64,000 nt of DNA from Pseudomonas helmanticensis (lineage in GTDB: Bacteria; Pseudomonadota; Gammaproteobacteria; Pseudomonadales; Pseudomonadaceae). Positions 17,822-25,847 of the stretch are shown piece after piece; the stretch's first letter is position 1; each line of letters opens with the position of its first letter. A model generated the notes under the pieces. The model made no database searches. It was given only the letters and a program-made list of their open reading frames with translations, and had not been told where the DNA came from. The position numbers and the translations under genes were made by a program. The stretch is taken from positions 3,100,001 to 3,164,000 of the forward strand of contig NZ_FXUY01000001.1 of NCBI RefSeq assembly GCF_900182985.1. Reading direction: 5' to 3'.

Positions 17822-18928
17822 ATGTCCGAAGACAACATCCTCACCGCCAGCGGCTGGGTTCGCGGCCGGCTGATCCACGAACACGGCAAAGTCGTGTCGA
17901 TCGAAGGCGTGCCTTGCGATCCGGCGAGCAATGAGCTGCCGTATCTGCTGCCGGGCTTCATCGATCTGCACGTCCACGGCGGTGGCGGCAAAGACATCAT
18001 GGAAGGCGCCAGCGCTTTCGAAACCATTACCAGAACCCACGTGCGTTTTGGTACCACCTCGTTGCTCGCCACCACGATGACCGCGCCGAGTGCCGAGATC
18101 TCCAGCGTCCTGAAGGAAGTCGGCGAGTTCTGCGAACAGCGTCCGCAAGGTGCCGCGCGCGTCCTCGGCGTCCACCTCGAAGGCCCGTACATCAATCCCG
18201 GCAAACTCGGTGCGCAACCGAACTTCGCGCACACCGCGTTGATGGCCGAAGTCGAAGAGTATCTGGCGCTGGCACCGATCCGCGTGATCACCATCGCCCC
18301 GGAAATCGCCGGTCACGACGCGTTGATTCGTGAATTGAGCAGCCGTGGCGTGCGCATGCAGATCGGCCACACCCTCGGCAGTTACGAGGAAGGCGTTGCC
18401 GCAATGGCGGCCGGCGCGACCAGTTTCACTCACCTCTACAACGCCATGAGCCCGCTGCATCACCGCGAGCCGGGCATCGTTGGCGCGGCATTGGCCCACG
18501 CCAAATTCGCCGAGCTGATCCCCGATTTGCTGCATGTGCATCCCGGCGCGATTCGCGTCGCCCTGCGCTCGATCCCGTGCCTGTATTGCGTGACCGATTC
18601 GACCGCTGCCGCCGGCATGCCTGACGGTGAATACAAATTGGGCAGCCACACCGTGACCAAATGCCTGGGCGGCGTACGCCTGCCCGACGGCACCTTGGCC
18701 GGCAGCACCCTGACCATGGATCAGGCCCTGCGCAATCTGGTGAAGATCGGTTTGCCGATCGCCGAGGCTTCACAGCGTCTGTCGCAATTTCCCGCCGATT
18801 ACCTCGGCATCAACGAACGCGGGCGCCTTGCACCAGGCGCCTGGGCCGACTGCGTGCGGTTGGATCGCTCACTCACACTGACCGCTGTCATGGTCGAAGG
18901 AGAAGACATTGACTTCAAAAATGCTTGA
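17822..18928 (+). CDS. nagA: N-acetylglucosamine-6-phosphate deacetylase
   Basis: Converts GlcNAc-6-P to GlcN-6-P and acetate, the first catabolic step after PTS import. 368 residues, amidohydrolase fold: LPGFIDLHVHGGGGKDIMEG carries the HxH pair, GVHLEGPYIN the metal Glu, IGHTLGSYEEG and THLYNAMSPLHHREPGIVG further ligands, and CVTDSTAAAGMPDGEY the catalytic Asp. Start ATG 17822 is preceded by GAGAAGCGA. Its 3' end overlaps the next gene by 20 bases. Confidence 0.96.
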   Translation: MSEDNILTASGWVRGRLIHEHGKVVSIEGVPCDPASNELPYLLPGFIDLHVHGGGGKDIMEGASAFETITRTHVRFGTTSLLATTMTAPSAEISSVLKEVGEFCEQRPQGAARVLGVHLEGPYINPGKLGAQPNFAHTALMAEVEEYLALAPIRVITIAPEIAGHDALIRELSSRGVRMQIGHTLGSYEEGVAAMAAGATSFTHLYNAMSPLHHREPGIVGAALAHAKFAELIPDLLHVHPGAIRVALRSIPCLYCVTDSTAAAGMPDGEYKLGSHTVTKCLGGVRLPDGTLAGSTLTMDQALRNLVKIGLPIAEASQRLSQFPADYLGINERGRLAPGAWADCVRLDRSLTLTAVMVEGEDIDFKNA

Positions 18929-19931
18929 GGAGGCGCTGTCCTCGTTCGAGGCCGTGCAAGCCCAACTGCAACAGCTCGACCCGCAAATGATCGAGATCGC
19001 CGGACGCCTGCGCCGCCAGCCACCGCAAGTGGCAATGACCGTTGCGCGCGGCAGCTCCGACCACGCGGCGAGCTATTTCGCCTATCTGACCATGCAGCAA
19101 TTGGGTGTGCCGGTGGCGTCGTTGCCGATGTCGGTGGTGACCATGCAGCAGGCGCCGTTGAAGGTCAGCGGTCAGGTCGCATTCGCCTTTTCGCAATCGG
19201 GGCAGAGCCCGGATCTGGTCAACAGCCTGCGTCTGTTGCGCAAACGTGGCGCCCTCAGTGTGTCGATGGTCAACGCTGCCGATTCGCCATTGGAAGCCGC
19301 CTGCGAATTCAGCGTGCCATTGCTCGCCGGGACGGAAAGCAGCGTCGCCGCGACCAAGAGCTTTATTGCCACCCTTAGCGCCAGCGCCCGTTTGATCGCG
19401 CACTGGAAAGAGGACAGCGAATTGCTCGAGGCCGGCAACGCCCTGCCTGCAGGTTTGCGCGAAGCGGCGAAACAGGACTGGAGCGTGGCCATCGAAGTGT
19501 TGCGTGATTGCGAGCGTTTGATGGTCATCGGCCGTGGCGCCGGTTTCGCCATCGCCCAAGAGGCCGCGCTGAAATTCAAGGAAACCTCGGCGATTCAGGC
19601 CGAGGCGTTCAGCAGCGCCGAAGTGCGTCACGGCCCGATGGCGCTGATCGATGAACACTATCCGTTGCTGGTCTTCGCCCCTCGCGGCGCCGAACAGGCT
19701 GGCCTGCTGAGCCTGGCGGCGGAAATGCGTCAACGCGGCGCCCGCGTGTTGCTGGCCGCGCCGGATGACATCGCCGAGCGCGACCTGACGCTGACCCGCG
19801 CCGAACATCCGGCCCTCGATCCGATTCTGGCGATCCAGAGTTTCTACGTGATGGCCGCAGGGCTGGCCGTGGCCCGTGGCATGGACCCGGATCAGCCGCG
19901 CCATCTGAGCAAAGTGACCCGAACGCACTAA
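18909..19931 (+). CDS. SIS-domain sugar isomerase, glucosamine-6-phosphate deaminase (NagB-II type)
   Basis: 340 residues with two SIS domains (ARGSSDHAASYFAYLTMQQ near 45; FAFSQSGQSPDLVNSLRLLRK near 95; VIGRGAGFAIAQEAALKFKE near 205). It looks like the isomerase half of GlmS without the glutaminase domain, the NagB-II class that turns GlcN-6-P into fructose-6-P and ammonia. No classical NagB is in the operon, which supports this role. The start is a TTG at 18909, six bases after AAGGAG and inside nagA; the next ATG (18921) is badly spaced from that RBS. Confidence 0.85.
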   Translation: MTSKMLEEALSSFEAVQAQLQQLDPQMIEIAGRLRRQPPQVAMTVARGSSDHAASYFAYLTMQQLGVPVASLPMSVVTMQQAPLKVSGQVAFAFSQSGQSPDLVNSLRLLRKRGALSVSMVNAADSPLEAACEFSVPLLAGTESSVAATKSFIATLSASARLIAHWKEDSELLEAGNALPAGLREAAKQDWSVAIEVLRDCERLMVIGRGAGFAIAQEAALKFKETSAIQAEAFSSAEVRHGPMALIDEHYPLLVFAPRGAEQAGLLSLAAEMRQRGARVLLAAPDDIAERDLTLTRAEHPALDPILAIQSFYVMAAGLAVARGMDPDQPRHLSKVTRTH

Positions 19932-19937
19932 CACCAG

Positions 19938-20071
19938 TTGATCGATGCCCGACCCGATCGGCGAACACAAAACCGCTGATTGATGCACAACCCTATCGGC
20001 GGACGCAAAAACCGCCGATGGATGCACAACCCCTGTCGGCGCACGCAAAACCGTCGATTGATGCACGACTC
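19938..20071 (+). repeat. Three tandem 39-bp hairpin repeats plus a partial fourth, inside the nag operon
   Basis: Units at 19938-19976, 19977-20015 and 20016-20054, then a partial unit running into a REP at 20072. Each has the form GAT-GATGCACAACCC-ATCGGCG-ACGCAAAA-CCGCCGAT. In the second unit ATCGGCGG / CCGCCGAT pair perfectly with a 9-base A-rich loop; the first and third keep a weaker version. No ORF with a plausible start is supported here. Confidence 0.85.
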
Positions 20072-20157
20072 TGTAGGAGCTGCCGCAGGCTGCGATCTTT
20101 TGATTTTGATTCACAAAAAACAGGATCAAAAGATCGCAGCCTGCGGCAGCTCCTACA
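20072..20157. repeat. REP doublet (class 1)
   Basis: Both arms carry GCCGCAGG/CCTGCGGC with an AT-rich loop. Lies within the nag operon between the isomerase gene and nagF, immediately after the 39-bp repeats. Confidence 0.9.
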
Positions 20158-20189
20158 GGGATCAGCGAAATTACTGATGAGACCGAGCC

Positions 20190-22703
20190 ATGCACAACAA
20201 CAATAAAGAGCTGACCCTCAGCGCCCCGCTCAGCGGCCCGGTGCTCACGCTCGCCAAAGTCCCGGACGCGGTGTTCGCCAGCGGCGCCATGGGCGACGGC
20301 ATTGCCATCGACCCGATCAACGACACCCTGTACTCGCCGTGCGCCGGGGTGATCATTCACGTCGCGCGCACCGGCCACGCACTCACTGTGCGCGCCGATA
20401 ACGGTGCGGAGATTCTTCTGCACTTGGGCCTGGATACCGTTGAACTGAACGGCGAAGGCTTCTCGATGCTGGTCAAGGAAGGTGGCCGCGTGACCAAGGG
20501 CCAGCCGTTGTTGCGCTACGACCTGGACAAGGTTGGCCAGCAGTGCAAAAGCCTCGTCAGCCTGTTGATCCTGACCAACAGCGAGGATTTTCAGGTACGC
20601 CCGATCACGCTGAAAGCGGTGAAGGTTGGCGAGCCGTTGTTGCACATTGTTGCGCGCAACAGCGTGGCGGCGAATGTCGCGGAAGTCGGCGGACCAGAGG
20701 TTCATGGTCATGTGTTGGTGGCGCATCGCGGCGGTTTGCACGCACGCCCGGCAGCGCTGATTCGGCAGACCGCGCAAGGTTTCAAGAGCCAGTCGCAACT
20801 GCACTTCGCCGGTAAATCGGCGCCGTGCAACAGCCTGATCGGTTTGATGGGCTTGGCGGTTGGCGAGCAGGATGAAGTGCAGGTCAGCTGTCAGGGCCCG
20901 GACGCTGAAGCGGCGCTGCAAGCGTTGCTCACGGCACTGGCCACGGCGTTGCCGGAGGATCATCACGCGGCGGCGCCGACCCACATTGCCCCTCTTAAGC
21001 GCCCGGCCGAAGCCGGTGTGCTGCACGGGGTATGCGCTGCGCCAGGTTTCGTCGGTGGGCCGCTGTTTCGCTTGAACGCGATCAGTTTGCCGGTGGATGC
21101 GGGCAATCACGATCCGCGGCAACAACAGCAGGTGCTTGAGGTTGCACTGCAACAGGTCAGCAGCGAAATCGACGGTACCCTCGCTCAAGCGAAAAAGCAC
21201 AAAAATGCCGATGAAGAAGCAATCTTTGCCGCGCATCTGGCGTTGCTTGAGGACCCGGCGCTGCTCGACGCCGCGCAGCAATCCATCGAGCAAGGCAGTG
21301 CGGCGACTCACGCCTGGAGCCAGTCGATTGATGTGCAGTGCGAAGTGCTGCAGCACACCGGCAGCGCGCTGCTGGCTGAGCGCGCCAATGATCTGCGCGA
21401 CCTCAAACAACGCGTGCTGCGTGCGTTGCTCGGCGAAGCATGGAATTACGACGTGCCGGCTGGCGCCATTGTTGCCGCACATGAACTGACGCCTTCGGAT
21501 CTGCTGCAACTCAGCGCGCAAGGTGTCGCCGGGTTGTGCATGGCCGAGGGTGGCGCGACTTCGCATGTGGCGATTCTCGCGCGCGGTAAAGGTCTGCCGT
21601 GCATGGTGGCGTTGGGTTCGGCATTGCTTGACCAGCCGCAAGGCCAATCGGTGGTGCTCGATGCCGATGGCGGTCGTCTGGAACTGACGCCAAACGCTGG
21701 GCGCTTGGCTGAAGTCAAGCAGGCGCAAATTGAACGCCAGCAACGTCGCGACGCGCAGCAGGCCAAAGCTCACTTACCGGCCGAAACGCGAAATGGCGTG
21801 CACATCGAAGTCGTCGCCAACGTCGCCTCCAGCAAAGAAGCGGCAGATGCCTTTACCAATGGTGCCGATGGCGTCGGCCTGCTGCGAACCGAGTTTTTGT
21901 TCGTAGATCGCCAGACCGCTCCGGACATCGAAGAACAGCGCAGCGCTTACCAGGCAGTGATCGATGCGATGGGCGACAAGTCGGTGATCATCCGCACCAT
22001 CGACGTCGGCGGCGACAAGCAACTCGACTATCTGCCGCTGCCGGCGGAAGCCAACCCGGTGCTCGGCCTGCGCGGTATTCGTCTGGCTCAGGCCCGCCCG
22101 GAAATCCTCGATCAGCAACTGCGTGCGCTGCTGCAAGTCAGCCCGCTGCGCCGCTGCCGGATCCTGCTGCCGATGGTCACCGAAGTCGACGAACTGCTGC
22201 ATATCCGCCAGCGCGTCGACGCCCTGTGTCTGGAACTCGGCATCAGCCAGCGCCCGGAAATCGGCGTGATGATCGAAGTCCCCGCCGCTGCGCTGCAAGC
22301 CGAACAACTGGCCGAACACGCCGACTTTCTCTCGATCGGCACCAACGATTTGTCGCAATACACCTTGGCCATGGATCGCGATCACGCAGGTCTGGCCGCC
22401 CGCGTCGACGCCCTGCACCCGGCGCTGCTGCGCCTGATCGCCATGACCTGCGAGGGTGCGGCGGTGCACAAGCGTTGGGTCGGCGTCTGCGGCGCCCTCG
22501 CCTCTGATCCGCTGGCAACACCCGTATTGATCGGTCTGGGCGTTACCGAACTGTCGGTCAGCCCGGTGCAGATCGGTGAAATCAAAGATCGCGTGCGCCA
22601 GGTGCACGAAGCCGAATGCCAGCGCCTCAGCCGCGACCTGCTCAAGCTGAGCAGCGCCGCTGCCGTGCGTCACGCCTGTCATCAACATTGGCCTCTGCGC
22701 TAA
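20190..22703 (+). CDS. nagF: PTS fusion protein EIIA(Glc-type)-HPr-EI for GlcNAc
   Basis: 837 residues combining three phosphotransfer domains in one chain, supplying PEP-derived phosphate to NagE. EIIA of the Crr type is at 1-150 (phospho-His H78 in ILLHLGLDTVEL), HPr at about 170-255 (H184 in GGLHARPAALI), and enzyme I from about 275 to the end (H459 in GGATSHVAILARGKGLPCM; PEP-binding LLRTEFLF and IGTNDLSQYTLAMDRDHAG). All three active histidines are present. ATG 20190 is the first plausible start after the REP. Twenty-three bases before nagE. Confidence 0.95.
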   Translation: MHNNNKELTLSAPLSGPVLTLAKVPDAVFASGAMGDGIAIDPINDTLYSPCAGVIIHVARTGHALTVRADNGAEILLHLGLDTVELNGEGFSMLVKEGGRVTKGQPLLRYDLDKVGQQCKSLVSLLILTNSEDFQVRPITLKAVKVGEPLLHIVARNSVAANVAEVGGPEVHGHVLVAHRGGLHARPAALIRQTAQGFKSQSQLHFAGKSAPCNSLIGLMGLAVGEQDEVQVSCQGPDAEAALQALLTALATALPEDHHAAAPTHIAPLKRPAEAGVLHGVCAAPGFVGGPLFRLNAISLPVDAGNHDPRQQQQVLEVALQQVSSEIDGTLAQAKKHKNADEEAIFAAHLALLEDPALLDAAQQSIEQGSAATHAWSQSIDVQCEVLQHTGSALLAERANDLRDLKQRVLRALLGEAWNYDVPAGAIVAAHELTPSDLLQLSAQGVAGLCMAEGGATSHVAILARGKGLPCMVALGSALLDQPQGQSVVLDADGGRLELTPNAGRLAEVKQAQIERQQRRDAQQAKAHLPAETRNGVHIEVVANVASSKEAADAFTNGADGVGLLRTEFLFVDRQTAPDIEEQRSAYQAVIDAMGDKSVIIRTIDVGGDKQLDYLPLPAEANPVLGLRGIRLAQARPEILDQQLRALLQVSPLRRCRILLPMVTEVDELLHIRQRVDALCLELGISQRPEIGVMIEVPAAALQAEQLAEHADFLSIGTNDLSQYTLAMDRDHAGLAARVDALHPALLRLIAMTCEGAAVHKRWVGVCGALASDPLATPVLIGLGVTELSVSPVQIGEIKDRVRQVHEAECQRLSRDLLKLSSAAAVRHACHQHWPLR

Positions 22704-22726
22704 CAAAAACAACAAGGACAAACGCC

Positions 22727-24442
22727 ATGTACCAACTCTTCATCGAAGGCCTGCAACGCCTCGGCCGCGCGCTGATGCTGCCGATCGCGATCCTGCCGAT
22801 TGCCGGCCTGCTGCTGCGTCTGGGTGACACCGACCTGCTGAACATCGCGATCATTCACGATGCCGGCCAGGTGATCTTCGCCAACCTGGCGATGATCTTC
22901 GCCATCGGCATCGCCGTCGGTTTCGCCAAAGACAACAACGGCACCGCCGGCCTCGCCGGGGTAATCGGTTATCTGGTGATGATCTCCACACTGAAGGTGC
23001 TCGACGCGAGCATCAACATGGGCATGCTCGCCGGGATCGTCAGCGGCCTGATGGCCGGCGCGCTGTACAACCGCTTCAAGGACATCAAGCTGCCGGAGTA
23101 TCTGGCGTTCTTTGGTGGCCGGCGCTTTGTGCCGATTGTCACCGGGTTCGCAGCGGTCGGTCTGGGCGTGGTGTTCGGCTACATCTGGCCGCCAATCCAG
23201 CACGGCATCAACAGCTTCGGCGCGCTGATGATGGAAAGCGGCAGCATCGGCGCGTTCGTGTTTGGCGTGTTCAACCGCCTGCTGATCGTCACCGGCCTGC
23301 ACCACATCCTCAACAACATGGCTTGGTTTGTGTTCGGCAACTTCACCGATCCAACCACAGGCGCTCTGGTGACCGGCGACCTGTCGCGCTACTTCGCCGG
23401 CGATCCGAAGGGCGGCCAGTTCATGACCGGCATGTTCCCCATGATGATCTTCGGCCTGCCGGCAGCATGCCTGGCGATGTACCGCAACGCCCTGCCGGAA
23501 CGCCGCAAGGTCATGGGCGGGATTTTCCTGTCGATGGCGCTGACTTCGTTCTTGACCGGGGTGACTGAGCCGATTGAATTCGCCTTCATGTTTTTGGCAC
23601 CGTTGTTGTACCTGCTGCATGCGCTACTGACTGGATTGTCGATGGCGATTACCAATGCCTTGAACATCCATTTGGGCTTCACCTTCTCGGGCGGTTTTAT
23701 CGACATGATTCTCGGCTGGGGCAAGTCCACCAATGGTTGGCTGGTGTTCCCGGTCGGTCTGGCTTATGCGGTGATCTACTACTTCGTTTTTGATTTCTGC
23801 ATTCGTCGCTTCAATCTGAAGACGCCGGGGCGTGAGGATGTGGCTGTCAGTGAAAAAGCCGTACTGACTGACAACGAACGGGCCAGTGCTTACATCAAGG
23901 CATTGGGCGGTGCGGATAATTTGGTCACCGTTGGCGCCTGCACTACGCGGTTGCGACTGGAGATGGTTGATCGCAACAAAGCGTCTGATGCTGATTTGAA
24001 AGCGCTGGGTGCGATGGCGGTGGTGCGTCCGGGAAAAGGTGGCAGTTTGCAGGTGGTTGTCGGGCCGATGGCGGACAGCATTGCCGATGAGATTCGTCTG
24101 GCGATGCCTGCATTGGGGCGTGCTGTTTTGGTTGAAACCGCTGCTGTCGCTGATGAGCCGAAAGTCGTGGCCGTTGCCGGTTCCGAGGCGCAGCAATGGC
24201 TGAATGCGCTGGGCGGTGGCGACAATGTGCTGCAACTGGATTGCATTGCGATGACGCGGATTCGCCTGCAATTGGCGGATGGCAAGGCGTTGTCCGAGGC
24301 GCAGTTGAAGGATCTGGGGTGTCACGGTGTCAGCCAGTTGGATGGCGGGGTCTGGCATTTGCTGGTGGGTGATAAAGCAGCGAGTTTGAGCGGGGCACTG
24401 GAAAGCCTGGTGAATCGTAGCGAAGTTAGCGTGAAGGTTTAA
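22727..24442 (+). CDS. nagE: PTS N-acetylglucosamine transporter subunit EIICB, with second EIIB-like domain
   Basis: Imports GlcNAc and phosphorylates it. 571 residues: membrane EIIC domain 1 to about 370 (LPIAILPIAGLLLRLGD at the start, TGLHHILNNMAWF and the conserved TEPIEFAFMFLAP loop), an EIIB domain about 385-465 with phospho-Cys C405 in GACTTRLRL, and a second EIIB-like domain about 485-565. In the second, the sequence is LDCIAMTRIRL: its Cys (506) is displaced by two and the canonical position is Ala508. The EIIA function is in NagF. Followed by a terminator, so it ends the operon. Confidence 0.94.
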   Translation: MYQLFIEGLQRLGRALMLPIAILPIAGLLLRLGDTDLLNIAIIHDAGQVIFANLAMIFAIGIAVGFAKDNNGTAGLAGVIGYLVMISTLKVLDASINMGMLAGIVSGLMAGALYNRFKDIKLPEYLAFFGGRRFVPIVTGFAAVGLGVVFGYIWPPIQHGINSFGALMMESGSIGAFVFGVFNRLLIVTGLHHILNNMAWFVFGNFTDPTTGALVTGDLSRYFAGDPKGGQFMTGMFPMMIFGLPAACLAMYRNALPERRKVMGGIFLSMALTSFLTGVTEPIEFAFMFLAPLLYLLHALLTGLSMAITNALNIHLGFTFSGGFIDMILGWGKSTNGWLVFPVGLAYAVIYYFVFDFCIRRFNLKTPGREDVAVSEKAVLTDNERASAYIKALGGADNLVTVGACTTRLRLEMVDRNKASDADLKALGAMAVVRPGKGGSLQVVVGPMADSIADEIRLAMPALGRAVLVETAAVADEPKVVAVAGSEAQQWLNALGGGDNVLQLDCIAMTRIRLQLADGKALSEAQLKDLGCHGVSQLDGGVWHLLVGDKAASLSGALESLVNRSEVSVKV

Positions 24443-24450
24443 TCGAAACA

Positions 24451-24474
24451 AAAAACCGGCTTAGGCCGGTTTTT
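24451..24474 (+). terminator. Intrinsic terminator of the nag operon
   Basis: AAAAACCGGC / GCCGGTTTTT perfect 10-bp stem with loop TTAG, nine bases after the nagE stop. The symmetric A and T tracts could serve the convergent hypothetical gene too. Confidence 0.93.
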
Positions 24475-24492
24475 GTTGCCGATGGATTCGGC

Positions 24493-24939
24493 TCAGGATG
24501 AATGCTGTTCCGCTTGGTAATGGCGGGTCTGAAATGGCATCAGCGTTTGAACCTTCAATCCAAGACTTTCTGCTAACCCCCAAGAGACCGCCAATTCATC
24601 TTTGCGATTGCGTAATGAAGCCTTTGTTTGAGGCGCGACATCCTGCTTCGGTGTCGAGTGTGCGAAAAGCTCCAGCGCATGAAGAGTTTCCAATACGCGG
24701 GTATCCGAGACACACGAGAAACGCGTAAATCGCTCCAACAGGTAGGCGGCGCGGCGACGTTCAATGTCATCGCTATGATGTTTCAGAAAGGCCTTCACCT
24801 CGCTTTCAACATTTGAATCCGAGTACCAGACTTCTTTCGCAGCATTCACCAGTGCAACGTCATCGGCCTGATTCAGAGGGCTTCTAACGAGGGTGTCCAA
24901 CGCGGATGAGAGGACGTGAGCGTCATTCACCTTCGGCAT
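24493..24939 (-). CDS. Hypothetical protein, orphan
   Basis: 148 residues, soluble and mostly helical by composition, with no membrane segment or signal peptide; two cysteines are not in a motif. I do not recognise the family. Codon use is less GC-biased than in the neighbouring nagE, which suggests acquired DNA. A second frame overlaps its start and ends with TGA at 24923-24925, reading ALLTKLQDYLEKADAEGE, like the tail of a small upstream partner gene; that gene is cut off by a REP. The pair layout would fit a two-gene stress or toxin-antitoxin cassette, but nothing more than layout supports it. Confidence 0.55.
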   Translation of the reverse strand: MPKVNDAHVLSSALDTLVRSPLNQADDVALVNAAKEVWYSDSNVESEVKAFLKHHSDDIERRRAAYLLERFTRFSCVSDTRVLETLHALELFAHSTPKQDVAPQTKASLRNRKDELAVSWGLAESLGLKVQTLMPFQTRHYQAEQHSS

Positions 24940-24979
24940 CTGCTTTCTCCAGATAGTCTTGCAGCTTAGTCAGAAGAGC
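24923..24979 (-). pseudogene. 3' remnant of a small gene overlapping the orphan hypothetical
   Basis: Frame reading LLTKLQDYLEKADAEGE then stop, overlapping the ATG at 24939 in the manner of coupled genes. Upstream the frame runs into a REP arm (from about 24979) and meets TAA at 25007-25009. Amphipathic charged tails like this end many ribbon-helix-helix proteins, but the fragment is too short to assign. Confidence 0.3.
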
Positions 24980-25137
24980 TTCGCGAGCAAGCTCGCTCCC
25001 ACAGTTTTAGTTGTGTTGAGGCTTCGAGAACCGGTTGACTTTCAGGCCGTCATCGCTGGCAAGTCAGGCTCCCACAGGTTCTTCACTGTTCTCAAAATCG
25101 TGCACGACCTTGTGGGAGCCGGCCTGCTGGCGATGAA
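24979..25137. repeat. REP cluster (class 3, GCTCCCACA arms)
   Basis: Three arms: CTTCGCGAGCAAGCTCGCTC at 24979, then an inverted pair (ATCGCTGGCAAGTCAGGCTC at about 25050 and the complement GAGCCGGCCTGCTGGCGATG near 25123). All share the GCTCCCACA or TGTGGGAGC core. Fills the space between the orphan gene and DUF6124. Confidence 0.8.
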
Positions 25138-25151
25138 CGATGACGCGGTCG

Positions 25152-25514
25152 TCAGGTTTGTGGATCGACTCGATCCAGTGCCCGGTTTACTGCGAGTTCG
25201 GCGAGCATGATGATTTGCTGGATGGCCAGTGCGGTGCTGCGTTGCAAGCCGCCTAGTTCGGTTGCGAAGTTGCTGGCCATGGCGTTTGCTGAGGCCAACG
25301 ATTCACAGGCGTGGGCGAGCAGGCTTTCGGTGTCGACGCTGGGGTGGACGAGGAACATCGTGCTCGGTTGTCGGGGTTTGGCGGGTTCGGGGCTGAGGTA
25401 GAAATCGAGAGCGCGTTTGATGGCTTCGCGGTTTTTTGCCAAGTCTTCGGCGCGGATGGCGGCTTCGAGTGGGGTGGTGGTTTCGGGGGGTGGATCGGGG
25501 ATCAGTTTTTCCAT
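25152..25514 (-). CDS. DUF6124 family protein
   Basis: 120 residues starting MEKLIPDPPPETT, then an acidic-basic helical stretch (EDLAKNREAIKRALDFYL) and MFLVHPSVDTESLLAHACESLASANAMASNFATELGG, ending in a helix. This is the DUF6124 pattern, a Pseudomonas-centred family of unknown function present in several copies per genome. ATG 25514 has AAAGGA upstream; a 42-codon in-frame extension lies in the structured leader and is not believed to be translated. The leader is described separately. Confidence 0.75.
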   Translation of the reverse strand: MEKLIPDPPPETTTPLEAAIRAEDLAKNREAIKRALDFYLSPEPAKPRQPSTMFLVHPSVDTESLLAHACESLASANAMASNFATELGGLQRSTALAIQQIIMLAELAVNRALDRVDPQT

Positions 25515-25800
25515 CGAACAAGTCCTTTGAGTGTTGCAGCCACTTGCTCTCGATCTCACTCGAAGAAGGGTGGCAGCCATGTACGGAGTGAGATTACCGG
25601 TAAGGACCCCAAATCCGGCCGGACCGAAGTCCGCCCGCACATAGCCGCCATAAGGACCTGCTGACAGCGTGAGCTGGCCGCAATTATGGGGGCACTTGTC
25701 TGGGGATCCAAATCGGGTATCTCACCTCCCGGTCGCTGAATTGGCAGCGACAGGCAAAGACTAGAGAGCGCACGTCCGACGGACAACCTGAAAACCTTGT
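25515..25800 (-). promoter_or_regulatory. Hairpin-rich 5' leader of the DUF6124 gene
   Basis: Four perfect inverted repeats on the minus strand before the RBS: 25774-25784 (GTCC/GGAC), 25733-25750 (TCGCTG/CAGCGA), 25621-25632 (GGAC/GTCC with a 4-base loop) and 25553-25594 (ATCTCACTC/GAGTGAGAT, 9 bp, 24-base loop). The last stops about 30 bases before the RBS. Could be a cis-regulatory RNA. The overlapping 96-codon frame at 25556-25846 is treated as spurious. Confidence 0.5.
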
Positions 25801-25847
25801 GGGAAGGTTCTGCTATTTCTACACATATCCAAACAGACCAAAGCAAA

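Noticed and set aside
19938..20071. Possible CRISPR array
   Set aside because: 39-bp units are contiguous with no spacers.
18915..21773. 952-codon open frame on the minus strand
   Set aside because: Antisense to the isomerase gene and nagF, and runs through a REP and the 39-bp repeats.
25556..25846. 96-codon open frame upstream of DUF6124
   Set aside because: Lies in the hairpin-rich leader, has no RBS and no known domain; likely a recurrent mis-annotation.
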